Assembly (NCBI GenBank): GCA_012295275.1
Contig: CM022668.1
Coordinates: 8,550,818-8,614,817 of the forward strand
DNA length: 64,000 nucleotides
Origin: Chrysomallon squamiferum
Lineage: Eukaryota > Mollusca > Gastropoda > Neomphalida > Peltospiridae
Reading direction: 5' to 3'
Shown here: one piece after another, positions 23,967 to 36,201 of the stretch
Layout: every line of letters starts with the position of its first letter
Numbering within the stretch: the stretch's first letter is position 1
Position numbers and translations under genes: made by a program
The notes under the pieces: model-generated
What the model saw: the letters and a program-made list of their open reading frames with translations, nothing else
The model's database searches: none
What the model was told of the DNA's origin: nothing

Positions 23967-23997
<31 letters not shown>

Positions 23998-24448
23998 GGA
24001 AAAGAATTTTCTAGCGCCATATTTGGTGACGTGTATAGAATTTGACTTCGATTTTCCTTGGTAAATTGTTTAATTTTATTTTATTTTTAATTGTATAAGT
24101 ATATAAGTTCAGCAGCAAAAGAAAATAGTTGTGAATTGTTGTTACAGTTTTCGTGTTGTTGCTTTGTTAGAGCACCTGCAATGGTTTGGTGTATTATATA
24201 TTCATTTAATGATTTTATTGTTAATATAGTTTGAAACGATATTTATTAAGAGTGTTTTATTTGTGAAGATTTGTTGACAACAATATAGTATTTGTTAGTC
24301 GATTTATTTATATTCAGTTTAGGCTAAACTCGAGGTTATATTAATTCTGATTAGCTTAAGTAATATTAAAAGTATTCATTTAAAAAAAAAAAAATTTATT
24401 ATTATTATTTTTTTTACAGTGAACAGCAGTCAATATCGACCATCTAAA

Positions 24449-25297
24449 ATGGATCACGTATTAGCTAGTTACAGAAGCAATTGGCGATTTTTCAAAAATG
24501 GAATTCTCTGGTGTGGAATGGCGGCTGACTGTGTCACATTTTGCTTTCTAATGCGAAGAGAACAAAATCAGTCCATCTGGAATCTCATTCTAATCTCGTT
24601 TTTCGACGGGATCTTCTTGAATATGTTGTTTCTCTATTTCCAAAGTGAACTGCAGTGGTTTTTCAGCATTCATGCAGTCATTGATGTGTTCTTTCTTATA
24701 TCCGGTGGTTTCAAACTGAAAGCCCTCATTCAAGAGTTTATGACTTTAGAAACTCTCTTGCAATGGAAATCGATACCTCTAGACATTAACCATGTCAGCA
24801 GCAGATTTATATTTCTGTTCATCATGGTATGTATTGCGCTGCCTTGCTTCCTTATCATCTACATCCATTTCGAGGTCTACAACGTGTTCTTTATTTTACA
24901 GTTTACAATGGAGATCATTTTTCTTCATATGCTACCTCTGTCTTTAATCGCATGCATGATTCCATGTATTAAACTGGACCTCAGACAAGCCAAGCAATGT
25001 TACGAAGCGAATACAAGTCCTTCCTTCCAACCATTTTTCACCAACGTCGTAATTTCTGTGTGTGCCGTATCGTTTCTGACCTACTCCATGCTCTCCCTCA
25101 TTTTATTGCTCCAGTACATCTACTCTTACATAATATGGCAGGAACTGTCTGTTATGGCCACCTGTGTAATAACCGTCCAGTCTTTTGCCAACTTCTACTT
25201 TGTGATGCTGTCGAAAAATAGCATACGAAGGAAGTGTATGAAAAAAGAAATCGAAGCTTGTTCAGAGGTAGTGGAAACTTTGAAGAATAAGGTATAA
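24449..25297 (+). CDS. Seven-helix membrane protein of unknown family, possible divergent receptor
   Basis: A single uninterrupted coding exon gives 282 aa from the ATG at 24449. The frame is open back to a strong acceptor (tttttttacag) at 24419, so a short upstream exon, coding or not, is likely. Hydrophobic segments lie at about 16-36, 43-64, 69-88, 118-140, 144-173, 197-224 and 230-254. Basic residues cluster after helix 1 (RREQ), after helix 3 (KLKAL), after helix 5 (KLDLRQAKQ) and in the C tail (RRKCMKK). By the positive-inside rule this puts the N terminus outside and the C terminus inside, as in a GPCR. Helix 2 carries an aspartate (D53) where class A receptors have one, and LSKNSIRRKC after helix 7 resembles a helix 8. 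There is no DRY or NPxxY motif. A chemoreceptor-like role is possible but unproven. Confidence 0.7.
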   Translation: MDHVLASYRSNWRFFKNGILWCGMAADCVTFCFLMRREQNQSIWNLILISFFDGIFLNMLFLYFQSELQWFFSIHAVIDVFFLISGGFKLKALIQEFMTLETLLQWKSIPLDINHVSSRFIFLFIMVCIALPCFLIIYIHFEVYNVFFILQFTMEIIFLHMLPLSLIACMIPCIKLDLRQAKQCYEANTSPSFQPFFTNVVISVCAVSFLTYSMLSLILLLQYIYSYIIWQELSVMATCVITVQSFANFYFVMLSKNSIRRKCMKKEIEACSEVVETLKNKV

Positions 25298-26158
25298 CAG
25301 TCAGAAATAAATTCATATGTCATGAGCTACTCATAACTATTGAATTATTTTAATTATCTTTATTAATATTGGTTGTACATTAAAAAGTCGTTTCTATTAA
25401 TCAGTTTATATTCAGAATTAGGCAAGTCGTAAATTTTATGGTTTAAATGTTTTCTCTTTTTATATCTTACAAATTGTGTTCTCTCCCTGTACAACTGTCT
25501 GTGTATCTGTATGTTATATTATGTATCTAGTTTTCACCTTTCTGCATGTGAATGAATTTAAAATTAATACAGAATAGATAATGGTTTTTTATTTTATATT
25601 TTGTTTTTCAATTTTTTAATGAAATTGTTTCAGTGAAGTTTTCAAATTTTACTTGTTATTTGTAAGTTTTTGTTAATAAAAGTTTTAAAAGTTTGACTGT
25701 GTTAATGGTATTTACCGAAACATTTAAGATAACACTAATTAATTCTAACATCTCCTATTTTAAGTTGGGCCGTACCAACTTCACTTCAAATCAAGAGAAG
25801 CAAAATAACCTTAAAGTAATATGTTATACCACTGTTCATTTGTTTAACAGTCTTACTTTGAAAATACAAAGAAATAATATAAATATTTTCTGCAAATTTC
25901 CGAACTATGTTTTATCTATTCATTTGTATTATTATTGTTGTTGGCTGTTGTTGTCATTATTATTATTGATATTGTTATCATTTTATTGTTGTTGTTATTA
26001 TTACATTAATTTCCTGAAGCTAATCTGAAAAAGAATAAAAATAGTATGAGGAGGTTATAGAATGACATTATAGAAGATAAATTAATTCTTTTCACATTCC
26101 ATAAATCTTTCTTTTTTTTTCTTTTAATCTGTATCTTTTTGTTTCAGTTTATAGTTTA

Positions 26159-26197
<39 letters not shown>

Positions 26198-26232
26198 TAT
26201 ATATATACTTTTTATCTCTTTTTTTTTTTTTT
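25298..26232. other. 3' flank of the seven-helix gene
   Basis: Likely 3' untranslated sequence of the plus-strand gene. AATAAA signals occur at about 25307 and 25675. The rest is AT-rich, with T-runs and a short AT run at 26160-26235. No other coding sequence is seen. Confidence 0.5.
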
Positions 26233-26256
26233 TTTATTATTCGGATGAAGTTTCTG

Positions 26257-29178
26257 TCATCTCTTAAACTCAGTGCTCATGTCAACGTTCTGCCACGGCA
26301 GATTAAACACTTTAATTTGACCTCTACGTTCACCTATGAACAGTCTGTGTTTATGATAATCATAATAAACACCATCAGGACTACTTAGATCATCATCCTG
26401 CGTAATAATCTCAGACACACAGCGACCCTCTGACGTCAGCTGGACTATTTTATGTAGTCTGATATCTGCAACGAAAACGCCTCCATCTAGGTCACACGAT
26501 ACACCAGCAGGGTACTTGATCACGTGATGTAGACCTGCATACCCCGTATCTTCGAATGGGTACGTCCATTTAATCTTTCCTGAAAGACTGACGCAAACGA
26601 GTTTCATGCATGACGTCATTTTGCCTTCTGCCATTGCATAGCATTTATCCACGACAATTAACTCTTTTTTGGGTGTCAATGTTAAGTATGTTGGCCTCGA
26701 GAATAAAGACCCGCCATCGCAGACAGAATAAATCAGATACCCTGACGAATCTACAACGTCGACAGCTGGAAGATGTTCCCAGGGAGCGCTGGCTGCAAAT
26801 TTGGTCTCCGTTATACCCGCCAAATAGTGGTATTTTTTCTGAGTAAGGACGTGATAGTTATATTTCAGCTCTGGTGTCACGCATAGAAACAGAATCTTCT
26901 TAGCCTCCGGTACGGCTACAGCAACACCACCTAGAGTCGATCTCGTTACTCCTTTGGGGAATTCTGTTAGATGAAAACAACTGTGTCGATATTGGTCAGC
27001 CTTGTAAAAGAAACATTTCACGGATTTGTTCAAATGGTCACCCACTACAATGGCTGAACCCCAGACTGTTTCTATAACTGTTATGTCTGTAATGTATGGA
27101 CAGTATTTATCATCTCTGAGTCGCGCACAAATAGAACGATCCAATTCCCATCTGCCAATAGCTGGATCACGAATACTGTTCACTGAAACATATTTCAAAG
27201 ATCCTTTGTTCCAGTCACGTCGTAACATTTTGTAACCCTGACCAGGCCCCCCAATAACCGGTTCTCTAGCAATGTCATACTGAAACCATTTGCTGTTGTT
27301 CGGATGCAACTGTCCAGGCATTTCACATTCAGAATCGTCGTAATAGGGAATTTTATTTTTGTAGATATTGTCTCTCCTCCGATATGTAACGCCCGGGTGA
27401 TAAGGGTATAGACTTTCTCGAGGTGAAATGTCTTCATCGTCTGGTTGTGTATCATCGATTTTTATATCTCGAGAATGCCCTGGATTAACTTCGTTAGCCG
27501 GAGTTGTCTTTCTTTCCTCAGGTTGATGGCGTGTTTTGCCTGGAGCTGCCGTTTCCGGACTTGTGTTTCCTTTATCATTTCGATCACGTGTCGAAATTGG
27601 ATTTTCTTTCGTTGTATATTTTTGTTGTCGGTTCACAACGGGGTTTAACGGAGATGTTGCTGTGTCCGTCTCTACGTCTGCCTGTTTAGCAGGTGCTATG
27701 TCTGTGCTTTGTTTGACTTTCTCTGACTTGACTGTGGTTCTTTGTTTTGATTTAGGAGGAGCTGGCGTTGTTGTACAACCTAGAGGAAAGAGAGAAAAAT
27801 AAAGAAAGAAAGAAAAAGAAAAAGAAATGTAAATTCAAATATCTGATAATAATAATTAACAGCGATTTATGGCACTAAACGGCTGAAGTTAACACTATAA
27901 AGTCTCTGAAAATAAGAAGAAAGAAGACGATACTGGTAGCGATTCAAGTTTGACTGTCTATAACAGTGATTCTCAACCAGTGTGCGCAAACGTTTGTAGA
28001 AAAAAAAAATTCCAAATCTCATTCGTACGCATTGCTTTCTACATAGAGAAGTTCTTGTTTCAAAAATATCTCAGGAAGATTTTAAAAAATTGTGTTACAT
28101 CAAGTTATTGGAATTATCAATTATATAAGAAGTAGGCCACTGAAGTCACGATTATTTGAACAACTGCGCAAAGAGATGGACTCTCAGCATGTTAAGTTAT
28201 TAATGCACACTGAGGTTCGCTGGCTGTCGAAAGGCAAAGTACTAAATCGTGTTCACGAACTGCACAAGGAATTACTATCATTTTTCTCTCAAGGAAAAGC
28301 AGGAAAAATTCTGTTAATACCTTAGTTGCGAATTTTGGATGTCTAAAATGGAATACCTAACAAATATTTAGTGAACTAAATAAAACAAACAGTAGTATGC
28401 AAGGCAAAAATGAAAATATTCTCACTTCAACATACGAGATAGTTGCCCTCAAAAAGAAAATTGTGATTTGGAAAAAAAGAGCAATCACTGGCAATCTTGA
28501 TATGTTCCCTTTATTGCGTTCTACCTGCATTAGAGAAATGATCCCTATTGTGTTTACTCATCTGACAGCCCTGGACGAAAGCATCAACAATTACTTTCCG
28601 TCAATAAAGACAGAAAAGTATGACTGGATTAGAGATCCTTTCATAAATCATTCTTCCAACATTAAACTTGAATTACAGTTGGATGCTGTCTATGACATCC
28701 ATGTTTATATTTTGCAAAATTCAAATATTTTTTCATATATATTTAGACAGGTGTTCCAAGGTGTGCTGTTGGCAAAAAAAGGTTGAGAACCACTGTCCAA
28801 TAATAACACAAGTAATAAAAAAAAGGTTGAGAACCACTGTCCAATAATAACACAAGTAATAAAAAAAAGGTTGAGAACCACTGTCCAATAATAACACAAG
28901 TAATAAAAAAAAGGTTGAGAACCACTGTCCAATAATAACACAAGTAATAAAAAAAAGGTTGAGAACCACTGTCCAATAATAACACAAGTAATAAAAAAAA
29001 AGCTGCTGCTAATACTGCCACTGCTGCTTCTACTGCTGATACTTCCACTACTACTAATATTCTGGTTTTTCATCTTATTTATTTATTTATTTATTATTTT
29101 TAATGGTTTCTAAATATTTACATACAAAAAACATATTAAATAAGATTAATTTATTTTTGAATATTTACCGTTTCCCAT
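26257..29178 (-). CDS. NHL-like beta-propeller protein with myristoylation-type N terminus
   Basis: Two coding exons: 29178-29169 (10 nt, ATG GGA AAC G, donor gtaaat) and 27779-26257, joining as G|GT to give 510 aa. The N terminus MGNGCT has Gly2 and Thr6, fitting the N-myristoyltransferase pattern, and Cys5 could be palmitoylated, so the protein is probably held on the inner face of a membrane. Residues 5 to about 140 are low-complexity, charged and Pro/Thr-rich. From about 150 on the sequence has blade-like repeats; the clearest are PAGVSCDLDGGVFVAD (427-442) and SPDGVYYDYHKHRLFIGE (about 470-487), typical of NHL propellers such as those ending TRIM2/3 proteins. No RING, B-box or other catalytic domain is present, so I expect a scaffold or binding role. 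AATAAA begins 18 nt after the stop and runs into an A-tract. Confidence 0.8.
27964..28798 (+). mobile_element. Degenerate hAT transposon (ZBED5-like transposase fragment)
   Basis: The left end CAGTGATTCTCAACC (27964) and right end GGTTGAGAACCACTG (about 28781-28795) are imperfect inverted copies. They match the terminal repeats typical of hAT/Charlie elements (CAGTGGTTCTCAAC). Between them two frames encode pieces of the transposase C-terminal half. First comes a segment with SRPLKSRLFEQL and HTEVRWLSKGKVLNRV (about 28092-28322). Then, in a shifted frame, comes one with LQGKNxNI-like and GNLDMFPLL words (about 28397-28786). These words occur in hAT proteins domesticated as ZBED5, FAM200 and SCAND3. 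The N-terminal zinc finger and most of the catalytic core are missing, and stops break the frame. Possible target-site copies are tctataa and tccaataa, an imperfect match. Confidence 0.8.
28781..28999. repeat. 44-bp tandem array built from the hAT terminal repeat
   Basis: Five units start at 28781, 28825, 28869, 28913 and 28957. Each holds GGTTGAGAACCACTGTCC (the hAT right end), about 18 bp of flanking DNA (AATAATAACACAAGTAAT) and a run of eight A. The units are essentially identical, so the expansion is recent. Tandem reading frames on the minus strand here are by-products. Confidence 0.95.
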
Positions 29179-29366
29179 TGTGACTAGATTTCATAATTTT
29201 TATTTCATGCCGGAACTGGGAATAGTCTGTTTTTTAATTCTCTGAAAAATAAAATCAAATAAAAAAATAAATTAAAATTAAAAAATTAAAAACCCAGTTA
29301 GATTAGACCAAAGCTAAATTAAACCTCTCGAGCCAGACAGAAACACACACACACAAACAGACACAT

Positions 29367-29397
<31 letters not shown>

Positions 29398-29475
29398 CAC
29401 TGTTAGTGGATAGTTATTTTCTTTTTTGAATGAAATCGATAATTTTAAATTAAATTTATAGAACTAAATAGTAAA

Positions 29476-29561
<86 letters not shown>

Positions 29562-29737
29562 ATAATAATAATGGTAATGATAATAATAATAATAACATAT
29601 CTTACCTGCTTTTCCTAACACTACCTAAGCACCATTACTGAACGGAAAAAGACACTAAAATTGCCATAATATAGTGAACAAAAAAAGTAAGTACTCTGCA
29701 AAATATACAGAGCCAATTCAAAAGAAAGAAAGAAAAA

Positions 29738-29788
<51 letters not shown>

Positions 29789-29961
29789 AGAATAGGAGAA
29801 AGAAAAAAAAAAAACAATTCAAAAGAAAAAAACAGAAACTTTGTAATGCTAAATAGCGGTAACCATAAATACTAGTTCACCTTTCACTACTGATGCGTCT
29901 ACTCTATTACTACTACTGCTACTAGTGATGATAATGATTATATTATATTATATTGTATTGT

Positions 29962-30003
<42 letters not shown>

Positions 30004-30399
30004 ATACATTACATTCTCTAAATTCGTCTTGTTTTGTAGTCTCAACTAATTTTGTGGAGTGTATTCCAAATGTTGACTTTCAGACAGTCCCTGTTTGTAT
30101 AATGTGCTTGCAACCATGGGCGATCTTTGTGAGACTTTTGAAAACATTTAGAAAGATAATTGTACTTTTTGTAAGAAACAACTATCGTCAACAGAATATT
30201 TTGAATAGAGAATTTGTTTAGGCGAGTGATTTTAAACTGAAGAATAAATATAAAAATGTCAGATACTTCACACGTTGTAAGGTTTTCATTTAATGTTAAG
30301 TATGTGTATTAGTATCAGCCCAGTACACTGATAGTTTATGCGTGTGTTTATGCGTGTGCATGTATGTGTCACTATGTATTTGTGTTCTGTGTGTGGTGT

Positions 30400-30558
<159 letters not shown>

Positions 30559-31115
30559 CGAAAATAATATGATTCACTTTAAAAGCTAAATAGCCTGTAA
30601 AGACTGCTTATGATAAATGTTAAGGTATATTCAGGGGCAATCTATGACGTTGAGAATGAGTCTTTATAAGAAATACATACATGTATTGCGTCGAGCGGTT
30701 TGGTATTATGAACTTAGGTTTCAGTGGAAGAAAAATAATACAGAAGAAGAATATTATTATAAAAAATGACATTATTATTATATAAATATAAAGAGCCACT
30801 ATTGATGCTGGTGTATTCATAATAGCTGTTTAAAATAGCGAGTTCCTAGTGGATCCGTGGTTGATAACATTTAGAGAAACCTGGGAAACAAAAACAAAAA
30901 TAAATAAATAGATAAAATAAAATAAAAATAAGGAAGAAGAAAAACAGGTATTTGAAAGTACGGAGAGTCCGGCCTGTCTGAAGACAGTCGCAGCGGCTTC
31001 AGACGTGTGTTAGTCAATGGTAAGGAATACGTGGTGACACCTGGTATATGGATAATACGTTATTTAGAATACCAGCAAAAAATAAAAAAATAATAAAAAA
31101 TAATCATAAAAAAAA

Positions 31116-31165
<50 letters not shown>

Positions 31166-31277
31166 AATAAAATAAAATCAGGGAACACTCTAAGAAATAT
31201 ACAAATATCGAAATTAGTACCCATCTGGAGTTAGCAAAACATCCAAAAAGTCTCTGTTTTATCTTAGAACTATTTAG

Positions 31278-31280
<3 letters not shown>

Positions 31281-31359
<79 letters not shown>

Positions 31360-31370
31360 ATTATTATTAT
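31281..31370. repeat. (TTA)n-(TTG)n microsatellite
   Basis: TTA units pass into TTG units and back to TTA. Confidence 0.85.
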
Positions 31371-31901
31371 TAATATTTTATTTTTTTCTTGCATTGACAG
31401 TGGCTCAATTTTTCGCACATGGTAGGTAAAATGCAAAGTAAAATTAGTTTTGAAGGCTTACATCATTCATCACTGTGAATTTAGACTACATTTAGTTCTA
31501 TATAGTGTTTTACACTGATAATATTAATATCTGTTTAATTTAACACCCTTCGGAAATTCCTAAATGTTGTATTTCCCTTTAAGTCTGTTATATGAGATTG
31601 AGGTCGACTGTAAACAAGTAATTTTTGAAAAGAGGGAAGACAGGGGGACATAACTCTGTGTACAACTGTTATTAAGGCTTCGACGATACTTGCCCTTCAG
31701 CTATAAGCACTTTCCTGATAGGTGTCGGGACAATAAGCGAGATTTGCCCTAAATTAATAAAACCTTAGTTGTTTGTTTTATTAATCCTCTAGTATATCAG
31801 TAAACAGTTCAAACGGACGCATGCCTTTAATTTCTTGTTATATTTGTAATTATGTGAAGCCATGTTGGGAAATATTATCTAGAAATCTGTTAAAAATCGT
31901 A

Positions 31902-31939
<38 letters not shown>

Positions 31940-32214
31940 AAAAAATTAAAGAAAGGAAGAGAACAACAACAGCATTGTCTGATGATTAAAATAAAAACAA
32001 AATATATATTTTTTAATTTATTCATTTATACAGACAAAAATTGGAATTTTTATTTAGCCTTTCTAGTTGCAGTTTTCTATCCCTCGCTCAAAGCATTACA
32101 TTTCTTTGTATTATTTGCAGTCATCTATTAAATCAAACATTAAACAGCTTTAAAAAAAAAAAAATTATTCATCTGTATAAAATGAAATAATCCTTTATCG
32201 ACTTGCATATTCAG

Positions 32215-32421
32215 CTCCATAGCAACATGGCTGTCTGTGTGATCTATTATAATAACGTCACGAGGTTCGTTTAAATCGAAAGTAAGATAAAGAATACAGT
32301 ACTGAGAAATCGCCGATTGTTGAATGTCAGAACAAATTTATTCGGTTCGTGTGCAAGTCGCTTTCTTTTTCTCTTAAAACTTTGCCGATTATCCTTCAGT
32401 CTGACTACTTCCACTACTATC
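32215..32421 (+). promoter_or_regulatory. Probable promoter and 5' UTR of the nucleotidase gene
   Basis: This is a G+C-richer stretch just before the first coding exon. It contains CAACATGGCTG (32224-32234), which resembles a YY1 site, and AACGTCACG near 32255. No TATA box is evident, as is usual for a housekeeping gene. The transcription start cannot be placed. Confidence 0.3.
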
Positions 32422-32615
32422 ATGGATTTGGTAAGTATATATTGTAGTACATATTCATACCGTTCATTATTATTATCATGAAATTCATGGTATTTTTCTG
32501 TTTATATTGAGTTGCATACGTGTGGGGCCTTATATGGGTTAGGAAATTAGATCTCAATATTATTAAAAATAAAATGTACTTTCTACAATTATTATGTTTT
32601 GTCTGGATGAAAAAG

Positions 32616-32665
<50 letters not shown>

Positions 32666-33341
32666 TAAAAAAATAATAATAATAATAATGAGAAGAAGAA
32701 GAAAAAGTTGTTTTTTTAATGAATTATGGTTTTTTATTTTATTAATTTTCAGATTTGACATTGTATTAGTTTAAAAAGAGTAATGTCAGAATATATATAA
32801 AATTATTTGATTAAAAAAGAGAAAATAATAAATAAGACACAATAAATGACTTATTGCCAAAGTTATGTTTATCAAATATATGTCAACAAATATTGAAAAA
32901 ACAAACAAATAAGTAAAAAATAAAAGGAAAAAAAAGAACAAAAAGTTAGTGGTGTTTGAAAAAAAAAAAAAAAAAAAAAAAAAGAAAGAAAGAAAAGGAA
33001 AAAAAGAAAAAAAAAGAAAGAAAAATGTGACATTCAGTTAGGTTTTTCCACCTAGGTTGATATTGAGGCATATCAAATTTACTATTTATTTAGACCAGAT
33101 GTGTAAAGTATGTTCTGTTTGTTTTTATAACAAATGTCATTTCTGCATAAAAACTCATTAAAGAAAACCTTAACAACAATAGAAAAACCTATCAAATATG
33201 TATACGTTTCTTTTCTCAAAATGTTGATTAATGAAGGCTCTTCACAATGAAATCACTAAGTCATGTCTTAAGGAAAAAAAAAAGAACAAAAAGAGCAACA
33301 GGATAATATATTTATATCTATATCTATATCTACATATATAC

Positions 33342-33382
<41 letters not shown>

Positions 33383-34976
33383 CTAAGCAAAGACTTGTCA
33401 TAGTAAGTGTGTTTAAAGTGAAAGTTGTTTGATAAACAGAAAATACAAAAAGTCAGAAACAAGGCTAGTCAGTGTGAATATAAACATCATACAAATATAA
33501 ATACAAACATCATACAAATGCTTTTATCTGGTATTATATTGGTACTTATTAATTAGCAAAAATCATAAAAAACTGGAAGATGATGAAGAAAAACACAATT
33601 AAACCAGTGTCATATTATATATACTGAGATTTTAAAGTTCAGTTTAAAGAGGTGTTTTATTTACTGAGGTTTTAAAGTTTAGTTTAAAGAGGTGTTTTAT
33701 TTACTGAGGTTTTAAAGTTTAGTTTAGAGAAGTGTTTCATTTTCTGAGGTTTTAAAGTAAGTCCTTAAAGGTGTTTTGTTCATGGGAGTTTTAAAGTTCA
33801 GGTTTTAGAGGTGTTTACTTTACTGAAATTTGACATTTAACTATTTGGTAAGTCATGGGATTAGTGGAAATGTTTTGGTTTTAGGACAAGTCCAGTTGGT
33901 GAGAGTCCTGTTTTGCTATACCTATATTGTATGAAAATAACAGAACTTAGTTCGGTAAAGAATGAAACACAAAAAAAGTAATTAAAGCAACACTGAATAA
34001 CTTTCTTGTCATAACTGTACAAGAAAAACAAAGGTAAACTTCAAAATAAAATAGTTTAACATATATAACAATAATATAACAAAAAAACTGTATCACTCCA
34101 CTGGTAGCAGTTAGCAGTAAAGGAGCTAGTTGTTATGAGTTTCTGCACTGACAGGCTGGCACAAGTCTTTCTGATAGAGCAGTAATGACCATTTGATGAA
34201 TGAATAGTGAAACATTAGCTAGCATGGGAAATAATCAAATCAGTGAATGAAAAAGATTGAACTGGTGACTTATGATATTTTAGGTGAGAGCTTGAATACA
34301 GACAAAAGATACCATTTTATGCTACAGCTCTTATAAAAAATTAAAATGAAAATTAACAAGAAATGAAAAAAAAAAAAAAAAAAAAAAAAAAAACAAAAAA
34401 TAATAATAATAATAAAAAAAATAAAAAAAAAAAAAATAATAATGACAGTGATAGTCATCGTAAAAGATAAATAAATAAAATAAAAAATCCTTAATAAAAG
34501 TGATTACTTCTTTGAATATAATATTAGATGTGTTTAGCATTGTTCTAAAAATAAATAGATATTTTGCAGAATTTTATACTTTATATTTTGTCTGAGATAG
34601 TGAAACAAATTGAAAAATAAATAAACAAAACAAAAGAAAGAAATAAATAAATAGAGTAGATATTATATACTGAAATAATATGGAGTTAAATCTGAGGATT
34701 ATTTTCTTTAATCTGTATGTGTACCTAATACTGGCTACCATATTATGGTTGTCATGGCAACTGATGCATGTAAGCTGAAAGCAATCAAAGTATAAGAATA
34801 TTCTTTTTTTTTAATCTTATTTCTTAAAATTAATAACATTTTACAGGTATTTTTATATATATATATATATCTTTTTAATATCTATATAAATGCCTGTAAA
34901 ATTATATTCTTTTTTTAAAAATCTTATTTCTTTAAATTAATAAGATTTTACAGACATTTTTATATATATGTGTATT

Positions 34977-35013
<37 letters not shown>

Positions 35014-36160
35014 TAATATATATATATATATAAATGCCTGTAAAATCTTATTAATTTAAAGAAATAAGATTATAAAAAAGAATATTGTATATACTTTGGT
35101 TGCTTTCAGCTTTCATGCATCAGTTGCCATGACAACCATAATATGGACAGCTAAAATGGTAGCCAGTATTAGGTACACATACAGATTAAAGTAAATAATC
35201 CTCAGATTTAACTCCATATTATTTCAGTAAATCCTGTTTACACTGAAATGCTGCGCCAAATTGCTGCTGTTGATGTAATGTTGAAGTTATGTTATGCTGA
35301 CAGTGCTGTTGTAGCTTTTCAAATTTTAAAGCTAGTTTATAGTACCTCTGTGAGTAGATATGTAGTCTCCAGATTTTGTTTGTTAATAATAATAATAATA
35401 ATGGAGAGAATTGTTTCAAATTTGTTTATTATTTATTTAATTATTATTATAAAGAACATAAGGAAAAAGAAATTAAAAGGTTTTTTTATTGTCATGTCAA
35501 TATCAAAATGATGATGATCATGATAATAATAAAATAAGAACAATGATAACTATAATAATAATAATGATGATGATGACAAAGATTATGTTGATAATAGTAA
35601 TGATGCAATGAGCTAGAATGAGGAAAGAACATAATTAAAATAACACAAAAGCTACAAAATAAAGATAAATAAATACTTCTACTATGAAATAATATAATCA
35701 GTAAATATAACACAGCAAGTGTACTTTTTCATGTATTATACAAAATATATATTTTAATATTTATACGACATATCTAAATCCTGATACCATCTGTTATTAG
35801 AAATAGTCATAATTAAATATTTATTTATGCATGGATTATATTGTGAAAAATATATGTCTGGGTATGTAAAAAAATAAAATAAATAAAAATATATAAACTT
35901 AAAGTGGGTTATCTTAATAAAATACTTCTGCAAATATCTTATAGGTTGTGTGTGTGTGTGTGTGTGTGTTTATGTTTCTGCATCCATGTTTATAGATGTC
36001 TGATAATAGAAATATTATGTTATACAAGTGTGTGATATACAGGAGAGCATGAGGGGATGCATGTAGATGTATGTATGTTATGTAGTGTACACGTGCATAT
36101 ATGTTAATTACTTTATACAGGATTTCTTTATATGTGCAGGTGTGTGTGTGTGTGTGTGTG

Positions 36161-36201
<41 letters not shown>

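Larger units (their letters stand above)
22396..24419. other. Region between the inverted duplication and the seven-helix gene
   Basis: It contains TAA and TAAA runs, the piggyBac-like remnant, a (TA)n run at about 23533-23582, an A-run at about 23970-23991 and a perfect TGACGTCA palindrome at 23945-23952. The last few hundred bases probably contain the promoter and a 5' non-coding exon of the gene at 24449. Confidence 0.5.
27780..29168. other. Intron 1 of the beta-propeller gene, occupied by hAT debris
   Basis: This intron separates the 10-nt first coding exon from the main exon. Most of its length is the hAT remnant at 27964-28798 and the 44-bp array at 28781-28999. The acceptor at 27780 (tctctctttcctctag) is strong. 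Confidence 0.75.

Noticed and set aside
28705-29073. Minus-strand frames with repeated Trp/Ser/Phe words
   Set aside because: They are translations of the 44-bp tandem array at the hAT end; with a 44-bp unit the words appear in several frames.
29925-30221. 98-codon frame with Cys-Met-Cys words
   Set aside because: It begins in TTTA repeats and stops without splice sites, and no domain is recognisable.
30955-31045. G+C-rich patch with a short open frame
   Set aside because: An in-frame stop lies just upstream, borders are ambiguous, and no family is recognisable; it could be an old repeat.
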